Source of the DNA: Candidatus Dormiibacterota bacterium | GTDB lineage: Bacteria > Chloroflexota > Dormibacteria > Aeolococcales > Aeolococcaceae | Length of the DNA: 5,959 bases | NCBI GenBank assembly: GCA_019234035.1 | Contig: JAFALX010000318.1 | Span: 1-5,959 of the forward strand | Direction: 5' to 3' | In this document: positions 1 to 5,959 of the stretch, one piece after another | Position numbering within the stretch: the stretch's first letter is position 1 | Layout of the letters: each line of letters opens with the position of its first letter | Program-made: the position numbers and the translations under genes | The notes under the pieces: model-generated | Seen by the model: only the letters and a program-made list of their open reading frames with translations | Database searches by the model: none | Told to the model about the DNA's origin: nothing

Positions 1-1
1 C

Positions 2-1132
2 TCTTTCAGCACGCCGCGCAAGATTCTCGGCCCGGAGCGCTACCAAGTGCGTATGGCGATCGACCAATCGGATGGTACCGTCGGCCGCATCCACCTAGTG
101 TGGCTGGAATCGACAACGCCGGCACCAACGGGCGGGCTCCCCGATACGCGCAACCCGATCCTCAGCGCGTACTCCGATGATGGAGGAACCACGTTTTCGT
201 CGCCAGTCCAGGTGAGTGACTCCAGCCGTTTACACGCGGTCGCACCCGCGGTCGCCCTGGGCCCCAACCACACGGTCGATGTCGTGTACTACGACCTGGG
301 CGCTGACGTGCGCGACTACCTCGGCCTCGACGGGCCACCGTGGACCGCAAGTAAATGGTCGCTCGTCGCGACGCATTCGTCGGACGGCGGCGACCATTTC
401 AGCGCCGGGCATGTGGTTGACTTGGACATCGCGCCGCCGGGCAGGGTGATGCTGATCTTCACCATGGCGCCCGCATCCTTCGCCGTCGACGACTCGGGGA
501 GGCTCTTCGTCGCTTGGCACGACGCGCGCAATGGCGACTGGGACGTCTTCCTTCGGCGCTCGACCGACGCTGGTCAAACGTGGGGAACGCTGGAGCGGCT
601 CAATGACGACCCTCTCCACGATGGCCGCGACCAGTACCTGCCGCGGCTATCGGTCTCGCCGTCGGGTCGGGTCGACGCGATCTTTTACGACCGGCGCGGG
701 GATACGGACAACGTCGGGACCAACGTGTATTACACGTGGTCCGACGACCACGGCGAGACCTTCCACCGCAACCTGCGAATCAACGAAGTGACCTTCAGTT
801 CCATCGTTGGGCCGCGCTACACGGTGCCATCAGCTCGAGGGCTAATCGAGTTTGGCTCTCGCATCGCGCTCTACTCGACAAATACGGAGGTTCTCGCCGC
901 GTGGACGGACACTAGCAATACACGCGCTGGAGTCAAGGCCCAGGACATCGCCGCCACGGAGATCGACTTCGCGAGCGTCTCCTCCCCGGCGACAGCGCTT
1001 CAATGGTCTGGCGTAAGCCTCGCTGCCATAGGAGTTGCTGGCTTAGTCACCCTGGCGTGGGTTTGGGCGCGCTCACGGCGAGCCCGGCCCTCGCGGCTAT
1101 CCCCTCGGGTCCGAACCCGTGGACTGGCGTGA
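2..1132 (+). CDS. Asp-box (BNR/sialidase-like) beta-propeller surface protein, 5'-truncated, C-terminal membrane anchor
   Basis: The reading frame is open from base 2, so the gene begins upstream of the window; the ATG at 47 is internal and need not be the start. The visible part is 376 residues. Four Asp-box motifs (S-x-D-x-G-x-T-W/F) are encoded at 173-196 (SDDGGTTF), 377-400 (SSDGGDHF), 560-583 (STDAGQTW) and 740-763 (SDDHGETF), spaced as in blades of a sialidase-type beta-propeller. Blade-like W/F-x-D-x-R-x-G stretches (WHDARNGDWDVF, FYDRRGD) lie between them. A hydrophobic helix encoded at about 1007-1066 is followed by an Arg-rich tail, which predicts an outside propeller held by a C-terminal anchor with a cytoplasmic tail. 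Asp boxes are structural and occur in many non-sialidases, and I cannot identify a catalytic Arg triad or Tyr/Glu pair, so enzymatic activity is not claimed. The stop overlaps the next gene's start. Confidence 0.85.
   Translation, partial: SFSTPRKILGPERYQVRMAIDQSDGTVGRIHLVWLESTTPAPTGGLPDTRNPILSAYSDDGGTTFSSPVQVSDSSRLHAVAPAVALGPNHTVDVVYYDLGADVRDYLGLDGPPWTASKWSLVATHSSDGGDHFSAGHVVDLDIAPPGRVMLIFTMAPASFAVDDSGRLFVAWHDARNGDWDVFLRRSTDAGQTWGTLERLNDDPLHDGRDQYLPRLSVSPSGRVDAIFYDRRGDTDNVGTNVYYTWSDDHGETFHRNLRINEVTFSSIVGPRYTVPSARGLIEFGSRIALYSTNTEVLAAWTDTSNTRAGVKAQDIAATEIDFASVSSPATALQWSGVSLAAIGVAGLVTLAWVWARSRRARPSRLSPRVRTRGLA
1129..1132 (+). promoter_or_regulatory. GTGA start/stop overlap coupling genes 1 and 2
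   Basis: The TGA ending the Asp-box gene (1130-1132) overlaps a GTG start (1129-1131) in the next frame. No strong Shine-Dalgarno sequence lies just upstream, so the lipoprotein is probably translated by coupling or re-initiation. The overlap is seen directly; the coupling is inferred. Confidence 0.55.
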
Positions 1133-1584
1133 AGGCCCCGGTGCGTCCCACGGGAGCCGTCGGGCTGGTGGCCGCGATCCTCGCGAGCCTAGCGTTGGCG
1201 TCGTGCGCTGCGTCGGGGTCCTCGGCTCTGCCTCCGTCCCCTACGGTCGTGCATGTGGTCATGCGTGACTACTGGTTCGATTTCAACGCGAGTGGCATTC
1301 CGCGGGGGCGTGTGGTGTTCCAACTAACGAACGGCGGACAGCAGTACCACGAGTTGGCGCTGATCCCGCTGCCACCGGACTTCCCACCGATAGAGCAGCA
1401 GGTCGAGGGAAAAAATCGACAGGTTGTTAGCGAGTTGGTCAGCTCACCACCCCTGCAGCCGGGTGCCAGCGACACCTTCGCGGCCAACCTCACACCGGGG
1501 CGCTGGGGGTTTGTCGACTTCTTCATCGGTCCCGAAGGCTCACATGCCTCGAAGGGTGATGCGGCGGAGTTCCGAGTCCGATAG
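1129..1584 (+). CDS. Cupredoxin-like lipoprotein lacking the usual type I copper Cys and Met
   Basis: This is a 151-residue protein beginning at GTG 1129. That start gives a clean lipoprotein signal: Lys2 and Arg6, a hydrophobic stretch at about residues 10-24, and the lipobox L-A-S-C with Cys26 as the lipidation site. The longer in-frame ATG at 1003 would run 127 nt back inside the upstream gene and bury the signal peptide. The mature part (about 38-151) reads as a small beta-sandwich of the plastocyanin/sulfocyanin type: an opening strand (VVHVVMRDYWFDF), a G-x-V-x-F-x-L-x-N-G-G strand turn, Y-H-E at 73-75, and a closing P-G-x-W-x-F-V then S-H-x-x-K-G. Relatives that bind copper usually have V-C-F in the penultimate strand and K-G-M near the end; here these positions are Asp130 and Asp144, while His74 and His139 remain. 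A type I copper site is therefore unlikely. It is probably an extracellular lipid-anchored domain of unknown role. Confidence 0.75.
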   Translation: MKAPVRPTGAVGLVAAILASLALASCAASGSSALPPSPTVVHVVMRDYWFDFNASGIPRGRVVFQLTNGGQQYHELALIPLPPDFPPIEQQVEGKNRQVVSELVSSPPLQPGASDTFAANLTPGRWGFVDFFIGPEGSHASKGDAAEFRVR

Positions 1585-1622
1585 GCGTCCGCTCAGACGA
1601 ACGCGACCGCTCATCCAAACCT

Positions 1623-1655
1623 CCGCCTGGCCACAAAGAACAGGGTCCCAGGTGG
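1623..1655 (+). promoter_or_regulatory. Possible hairpin over the proposed GTG start of the solute-binding protein
   Basis: Bases 1623-1630 (CCGCCTGG) can pair with 1648-1655 (CCAGGTGG) as an 8-bp stem with one G-U pair and a 17-nt loop, and the second arm includes the GTG at 1652-1654. The loop holds the weak AGG (1642-1644) that could serve as a ribosome binding site. A stem like this can arise by chance in G+C-rich DNA. Apart from it, the 67-nt gap 1585-1651 shows no recognisable promoter or terminator. Confidence 0.2.
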
Positions 1656-3457
1656 CGGTCCGCGCTGTGCGATGGTGTGTAGCCGTGAGGATCGCGAGGC
1701 GCGAGGATGGGGCGGCCCGCGCGCGCCGGCTAGGTCGGGCGGGGGAATATGCAACCGCGCTCATTACTGTGGCGCAACTAGGGTTGGCAGCCACGGTGCC
1801 ATCGCACGGCGCCGCCGTGGCCGCCGGATCCTTCGCGCCCAGTGTTGCGTCACCGCGCGCGACCGCCGCAGTACTCCGGATACCTTTCCCCCAGTACGAC
1901 GGAACGCTCACCCCGTACACGTTCAACTCCGACTACTCGTTGATGACGCTGCTGTACGACACCGTCATGTGGCGCGACGCCGGCGGCATCCCGCGCCCGT
2001 GGCTTGCCGACTCTGTGGCGACGAGCGCCGATGGGATGACCGTCAACATTCACGTCGCGCCGGGAGCAAGGTGGCAGGACGGTCCGCCGGTGACGTCCGC
2101 GGACATCGCCTTCACCTTCACGTACATGCGAGCGCATCCACACGAGCGATTCACACCCGAGCTCGCAGTCGTGTCGAGCGTCGACACGCCAGATCCGGCT
2201 ACCGCGGTGATCCATCTTTCGCATACATCGTCCGGATTTGACGAGGAGCCGCTCTCGGACGTGCCAATAATGCCCGAGCACATCTGGTCGAATCTCCCCG
2301 CCGACGCGCTGTCGCCCGAAGGCATGCCTGTCGGCAGCGGCCCGTACAAGCTGGCGTCCGCCAGCCCCGCAAACGGATACCGTTTCGAAGCCGTCAATGG
2401 ATATTTCCGCGGCACCCCTGCAGTTCAGACAATCGAAGTGCCGCTCATCCACGATGCCGCGGCTACCACCCGAGCGCTGCAGGACCACAAGGTAGACGCG
2501 CTCCCTATCAGCGTGTCCCCCAACGATGCGCTGCAGTTGCAGCGCGACCTCAGCGTGCGCGTGAAGTCTGGAGCGTCGTTCCTCGGCACCGTGCTCCTGA
2601 TGAACACGCGGAGTTCGCCATTCGACCGTCCCGGGGTGCGTCGCGCGGTGTCGGACGCGCTCAACTTGGCGCAGATTGCCTCAGCCGTGGGTCAGGCCGT
2701 GCCCGCGGACCGCGGGTACCTCCACCCGGACTCTGGCTGGGCTCCGAGTGGCCCGGTGCAGCACTACGACCCGCCTGAAGCACGACTCGGGCTCAGTGGC
2801 GTGGATACGCCGATCACCGTACTTGCTCCCGACAACGACACGACGCAGCAGGCTGCAGGTCGCCAGGTTGTGGAAGCGCTCGAGCGCGCGGGCGTGAATT
2901 CTAAGCTGACCACCGTCTCGGTGTCGGAGCTCAACGATGCGGTCGGCGCCGGCGATGTGGCTCCGACATACCAATTGGCACTCTGGACGGCTCCGGCGCT
3001 CGCCTCGTACGACCCGACGCTCCTCGGCCGCCTCTTCGGCTCCGGTCAACCGCTCAACCTGACCGGATATGCCAGCCAGGAGTTTGATGCGGACGCCGCG
3101 CGCGTCGATACCGCATCCGACCCCGCGGCGCGGCATGCCGCGGTTGAGTCGTTGGTGGACCGGCTCGCGCAAGACGCGCCAGCGGTGCCGCTCTACTTCG
3201 CCAAAGGAGAGTTTGCTGTAAGGCCGGGCGTCTATGACGGATGGGTGTTTGTCACGGGCTCCGGAATACTCGACAAGCTCTCCTTCGTCGTCCCTGCGGC
3301 GCCGCGTCCGGGCGACGTTGTAAGCGGCGCCGACGCGGGATCGAGCAATGGCAGCGGATCAGCCGGGGTGCCGTTCTCCCCGATCGCCGCCTCCCTGGCA
3401 CTGGCCGCCGCGGTGATCGCCGGGTATGGTGCGTTCCGATGGCTGCGTCGAGCCTAA
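1652..3457 (+). CDS. ABC-transporter peptide-type solute-binding protein (SBP_bac_5 family) with C-terminal membrane helix
   Basis: The protein is 601 residues if translation begins at GTG 1652 (AGG at 1642-1644, 7 nt upstream). GTG 1685 is a reasonable alternative; the frame continues back to 1424 but that part overlaps the lipoprotein gene. An Arg-rich N-terminus is followed by a hydrophobic segment (YATALITVAQLGLAATV) that can act as a Sec signal; there is no lipobox Cys. The binding fold starts near residue 74 (VLRIPFPQYDGTLTPYTFNS). Family signatures are W141-QDG-P-x-V-T-S-A-D-I, the GSGPYK turn at 228-233, the FDRPGVRRAVSDALN region, and a C-terminal APAVPLYF strand. Family members bind peptides, or less often sugars or nickel, outside the cell and deliver them to DppBC/OppBC-type permeases. 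None are in this window. After a Gly/Ser-rich linker (GSSNGSGSAG) comes a hydrophobic helix at about 577-596 ending RWLRRA, an anchor that is unusual for this family. Confidence 0.88.
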   Translation: MAVRAVRWCVAVRIARREDGAARARRLGRAGEYATALITVAQLGLAATVPSHGAAVAAGSFAPSVASPRATAAVLRIPFPQYDGTLTPYTFNSDYSLMTLLYDTVMWRDAGGIPRPWLADSVATSADGMTVNIHVAPGARWQDGPPVTSADIAFTFTYMRAHPHERFTPELAVVSSVDTPDPATAVIHLSHTSSGFDEEPLSDVPIMPEHIWSNLPADALSPEGMPVGSGPYKLASASPANGYRFEAVNGYFRGTPAVQTIEVPLIHDAAATTRALQDHKVDALPISVSPNDALQLQRDLSVRVKSGASFLGTVLLMNTRSSPFDRPGVRRAVSDALNLAQIASAVGQAVPADRGYLHPDSGWAPSGPVQHYDPPEARLGLSGVDTPITVLAPDNDTTQQAAGRQVVEALERAGVNSKLTTVSVSELNDAVGAGDVAPTYQLALWTAPALASYDPTLLGRLFGSGQPLNLTGYASQEFDADAARVDTASDPAARHAAVESLVDRLAQDAPAVPLYFAKGEFAVRPGVYDGWVFVTGSGILDKLSFVVPAAPRPGDVVSGADAGSSNGSGSAGVPFSPIAASLALAAAVIAGYGAFRWLRRA

Positions 3458-3460
3458 GCA

Positions 3461-5959
3461 ATGGCTAGCCCGAATCCGCGTGGCACCCGCTCCAAGCCGC
3501 GCCGCCGGCGGAAGGCGCCCCCACTCGGGTTGTGGATCCTCGTCGCCGTTCTCCTGCTCGGCGCGGCGTACGCTGCCGTCCTCGACAACTCGCGCCCTCA
3601 CGTCTCAGGCCGGACGCTGACGTTGAGTCAGTTCGTGAACATGGTCAACAAGGGGCAGATCGTCAATGCGACGGTCCTCGAGTACGACTCGTACGTTGTC
3701 GGCACGTACAACCTCGCCGGCAACAAGAACATCACCACTGCTGAAACCACAGCGCTCACGGACAGCAGCAGCGGCGAATACAACACACCCTATGCCCCCC
3801 CGATCGACACAGGCAACAACGACATCATCCAACTGCTGTTGAACGCAGGTGTCCCGACGACGATCGACCAGCAATCGCTGAAGTCGGTCGCCGCGCTGGG
3901 CAGCTACCTGCTCCCGCCCGTGATTCTCGTGGTGCTGTTTGGGTACTTCATCATCTCGTGGCGGCGCGGCACGGGCTTTTTCGCCGTGCGCAGCGGAGCG
4001 CGGCGAGTGATGCCGGACGACAGGTCGGTCACCTTCGCTGACGTCGCGGGTCAGAGCGCAGCCATCACAGAGGTGCTCGACGTCGTCGCGTTCTTGCGCG
4101 ACCCCGGCCAGTTCCTCGCGCTCGGAGCACGAATCCCCAAAGGTCTACTCCTGTTCGGGCCGCCCGGATGTGGCAAGACGCTGGTCGCGCGCGCCATCGC
4201 CGGCGAGGCGGGCGCAAGCTTCTTCTCGATCTCCGGCTCGGACTTCGTCGAGCTGTACGTCGGCGTTGGCGCCGCGCGTGTGCGTGACCTCTTCCGCGAA
4301 GCGCGCCAGCATGCACCGTCGATCATCTTCGTCGACGAGATCGATGCAATAGGCCGTGCCCGCCGGATCGGGACCGGCAATGAGCCGGATCATGAACAGG
4401 AACTGGCGCTCAACGCGATTCTTACTGAGATGGACGGCTTCGCCACCACCGAAGGAATCCTTGTTATCGGAGCGACGAACCGGCCCGACATCCTGGACCA
4501 AGCGTTGCTGCGTCCCGGGCGCTTCGATCGCACCGTGGGGCTGGAACGGCCCGATGAGGAGGGGCGTCTTGCGATCCTTCTCGTTCACGCGCGAGGCATG
4601 GTGCTCGATGGCGATGTGGACTTCGCCGACATCGCTCATCGTGCGGTTGGTCTCACCGGCGCCGACCTCGCGGGCGTGCTGAATGAGGCCGCCATGCTTG
4701 CAGGTCGGTCGTCGCGCGAGCGCCGCCGGATTACGGCAGAAGATCTCGACGCGGCACTCACGCGGGTGATGCAAGCGCCGGAGCGCCAACGGCGCCTGTC
4801 GATGCGGGACCGCAGCGTCGGCCGGCGGTTTACCGGCCTCGAACGCGTCACGTTCGCCGACGTCGCCGGAGCCGACGGCGCTGTCGCCGAGCTCACCGAG
4901 GTAAGCGATTACCTCGCGTCGCCGGAACGGTTCGCGCGCCTGGGGGCCCGCGTCCCGCGAGGCATCCTCATCTCGGGACCCCCAGGGTGTGGCAAGACGC
5001 TGCTCGCCCGCGCCGTGGCCGGCGAAGCCAATGCCGCGTTCTTCTCAGTGGCGGCATCGGAATTCGTGGAGATCTGGGTCGGCCAGGGTGCCGCGAGGGT
5101 GCGCGACCTATTCGCGGAAGCGCGCGCGGTGCCGCCGGCGATCGTTTTTCTCGACGAGCTGGATGCGATCGGCGGGCAACGGGCGCCGTCCGCGGGTGGC
5201 GGTAACGCGGAGATGGAATCCACGCTGAACCAGATTCTCGTGGAGCTCGACGGCTTCGAGGCTCCGAGCGGTGTCATCGTGATGGCGGCGACCAACCGAC
5301 CGGACCTTCTGGACGCCGCCCTCGTTCGCCCCGGACGTTTCGACCGCCGGATCTCACTAGAGCCGCCCGACCGCAAGGGCCGCGTCGCAATACTCGCGCT
5401 CCACGCACGAGACAAGCCGCTCGGCGGCGATGTCGACCTCGACTCCGTGGCTCGGCGGACGTCCGGTCTGTCGGGCGCCGACCTCGCGGGGTTACTCAAC
5501 GAGGCGGCCCTCCTGGCGGCGCGCCAGCACCTCGAGCAGATCCCCATGGCCCTGGTCAACGAGGCCGTCGATCGCACAGTGCTGGGCGTGGCCGCGACGG
5601 GAGTTGTCCTGTCCGACGAGGAGCGCCGCCAGACCGCATGCCACGAAGCCGGGCATGCCCTCGTCGCCCAGACATTGCCTGGGGCGGGAGATGTGCGACG
5701 AATCTCGATCGTGCGCCGGCAGCGCACGGTCGGCGTCACCTGGACTGAGGCGCACGACAGCGGGCTGACGCAAACGCGGTCCCAACTCCTGGACCGGATG
5801 GCGTGCATGCTCGCCGGTCGTGCTGCTGAGCAACTCGTGTTGGGCGAGACGACATCAGGTGGTGCCGACGACGTCGAGCGCTCGAGCCGGCTCGCTCGCC
5901 ACATGGTCACGCAGCTGGGCATGAGCGAGGCGCTCGGTCCGATCGTCTACGACAGCGCG
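3461..5959 (+). CDS. ftsH-like: FtsH-family membrane AAA+ zinc metalloprotease with two tandem AAA+ modules (3'-truncated)
   Basis: One frame of 833 codons is open from ATG 3461 to the window end. FtsH degrades membrane and cytosolic proteins using ATP. Order: basic N-terminus (7-18), TM1 about 22-41, extracytoplasmic FtsH_ext-like domain 42-147 (LTLSQFVNMVNKGQI start), TM2 about 147-166, AAA-1 190-442, AAA-2 463-714, M41 protease from about 715. AAA-1 has Walker A GPPGCGKT 233-240, pore loop Y266-V-G, Walker B D292-E293, sensor Asn340, and Arg fingers 351 and 354 (LLRPGRFDR). AAA-2 has GPPGCGKT 506-513, pore loop W539-V-G, D565-E566, Asn612, and Arg623 and Arg626. The protease has H728-E-A-G-H732 and likely third zinc ligand Asp804 (GGADDVER), so all catalytic parts look intact. 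A usual FtsH is about 600-700 residues with one AAA; this would exceed 900. It starts 3 nt after the preceding stop without a strong Shine-Dalgarno, which suggests coupling. The remaining C-terminal helices lie beyond the window. Confidence 0.93.
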   Translation, partial: MASPNPRGTRSKPRRRRKAPPLGLWILVAVLLLGAAYAAVLDNSRPHVSGRTLTLSQFVNMVNKGQIVNATVLEYDSYVVGTYNLAGNKNITTAETTALTDSSSGEYNTPYAPPIDTGNNDIIQLLLNAGVPTTIDQQSLKSVAALGSYLLPPVILVVLFGYFIISWRRGTGFFAVRSGARRVMPDDRSVTFADVAGQSAAITEVLDVVAFLRDPGQFLALGARIPKGLLLFGPPGCGKTLVARAIAGEAGASFFSISGSDFVELYVGVGAARVRDLFREARQHAPSIIFVDEIDAIGRARRIGTGNEPDHEQELALNAILTEMDGFATTEGILVIGATNRPDILDQALLRPGRFDRTVGLERPDEEGRLAILLVHARGMVLDGDVDFADIAHRAVGLTGADLAGVLNEAAMLAGRSSRERRRITAEDLDAALTRVMQAPERQRRLSMRDRSVGRRFTGLERVTFADVAGADGAVAELTEVSDYLASPERFARLGARVPRGILISGPPGCGKTLLARAVAGEANAAFFSVAASEFVEIWVGQGAARVRDLFAEARAVPPAIVFLDELDAIGGQRAPSAGGGNAEMESTLNQILVELDGFEAPSGVIVMAATNRPDLLDAALVRPGRFDRRISLEPPDRKGRVAILALHARDKPLGGDVDLDSVARRTSGLSGADLAGLLNEAALLAARQHLEQIPMALVNEAVDRTVLGVAATGVVLSDEERRQTACHEAGHALVAQTLPGAGDVRRISIVRRQRTVGVTWTEAHDSGLTQTRSQLLDRMACMLAGRAAEQLVLGETTSGGADDVERSSRLARHMVTQLGMSEALGPIVYDSA
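4028..4786 (+). repeat. First copy of the internal AAA+ duplication (AAA-1 of the FtsH-like protein)
   Basis: Residues 190-442 run from VTFADVAG, the motif that opens the AAA module in FtsH, through the four-helix lid (LTGADLAGVLNEAA, N408) to APER. The copy includes lid helices that normally lead straight into the protease, but here a 20-residue linker leads to a second VTFADVAG. Matching motifs in copy 2 lie 273 residues downstream up to Walker B and 272 after it, so there is one single-residue length difference. The nucleotide sequences have diverged; the repeat is clear at protein level. Confidence 0.9.
4847..5602 (+). repeat. Second copy of the internal AAA+ duplication (AAA-2, next to the protease)
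   Basis: Residues 463-714 start again at VTFADVAG and end where the M41 domain begins. By hand count, 39 of the 58 residues running from just after Walker A to the end of the Walker B region (DAIG) are identical to copy 1. The N-terminal helices are less alike (13 of 35). Copy 2 is closer to ordinary FtsH in the segment after Walker B (Gly-rich loop, TLNQIL-x-E-x-DGF), whereas copy 1 has ALNAIL and a different loop. Confidence 0.9.

Noticed and set aside
1003..1128. N-terminal extension of the lipoprotein to ATG 1003
   Set aside because: It would overlap the membrane anchor region of the upstream gene and place a lipoprotein signal in mid-protein. GTG 1129 gives a standard signal and a 4-nt overlap.
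47..1132. Assigning sialidase activity to gene 1
   Set aside because: Asp boxes are structural and occur in many propellers; the catalytic residues could not be identified and the N-terminus is missing.
1424..1651. N-terminal extension of the solute-binding protein to ATG 1424
   Set aside because: Most of it overlaps the conserved end of the cupredoxin-like domain, and the translated stretch is Arg/Ser/Pro-rich without signal-peptide character.
1850..2488. Antisense open frame of 212 codons opposite the solute-binding protein
   Set aside because: The product is Arg/Gly/Val-rich and without domains, while the + strand carries SBP_bac_5 signatures in the same region.
3421..3475. Terminator or promoter between the solute-binding protein and the FtsH-like gene
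   Set aside because: Only 3 nt separate the genes, and no GC-rich hairpin with a T-run or clear -35/-10 pair is visible.
4145..4789. Antisense open frame of 214 codons opposite AAA-1
   Set aside because: It lies entirely opposite conserved AAA motifs, has low-complexity basic composition and no family signature.
4786..4847. Boundary between two separate ftsH-like genes
   Set aside because: There is no stop codon, frameshift or plausible ribosome binding site. The frame is continuous through the 20-residue linker, and the second module lacks its own membrane segments.
4909..5922. Long antisense open frame (337 codons) opposite the FtsH-like gene
   Set aside because: Its product is a Ser/Arg/Ala-rich sequence with no recognisable domain, and the + strand encodes clear AAA and M41 motifs throughout. 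It is a by-product of high-G+C codon use.

Overview
This is a G+C-rich window with four co-directional, tightly packed protein genes on the + strand. It has no RNA genes, mobile elements or CRISPR arrays that I can see. Codon third positions are strongly G/C in all four genes. Two exported proteins end in a single C-terminal membrane helix followed by Arg-rich tails, and one is a lipoprotein. This surface architecture fits a monoderm, high-G+C soil-type bacterium (Chloroflexota, Dormibacterota or Actinomycetota are plausible). The taxonomic assignment is inference only.

Layout: (1) 2-1132, the 3' part of an Asp-box (BNR/sialidase-like) beta-propeller protein with a C-terminal membrane anchor. 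(2) 1129-1584, a short lipoprotein with a cupredoxin-like domain, starting at a GTG that overlaps the previous stop by 4 nt. (3) 1652-3457, an oligopeptide-type (SBP_bac_5) solute-binding protein which, unusually, carries a C-terminal transmembrane helix. (4) 3461 to the window end, an FtsH-family membrane metalloprotease that starts 3 nt after the previous stop and is still open at 5959.

The outstanding item is gene 4. One uninterrupted 833-codon frame encodes the usual FtsH order (membrane helix, extracytoplasmic domain, membrane helix, AAA+, M41 zinc protease) but with two complete FtsH-type AAA+ modules in tandem before the protease. Both modules keep Walker A, Walker B, sensor-1 Asn, both arginine fingers and an aromatic pore loop. 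The M41 HEAGH motif and the likely third zinc ligand are also present. Canonical FtsH proteins, including the bacterial, mitochondrial and chloroplast members I know, have one AAA module. This looks like a two-tier, membrane-anchored AAA+ protease, comparable in layout to double-ring AAA machines such as Cdc48 or ClpA but built entirely from FtsH parts.

The gene spacing (4-nt overlap, 67-nt gap, 3-nt gap) suggests one transcription unit in which three cell-surface proteins are made together with a membrane protease. A functional link, for example quality control or shedding of the anchored surface proteins, is speculation.
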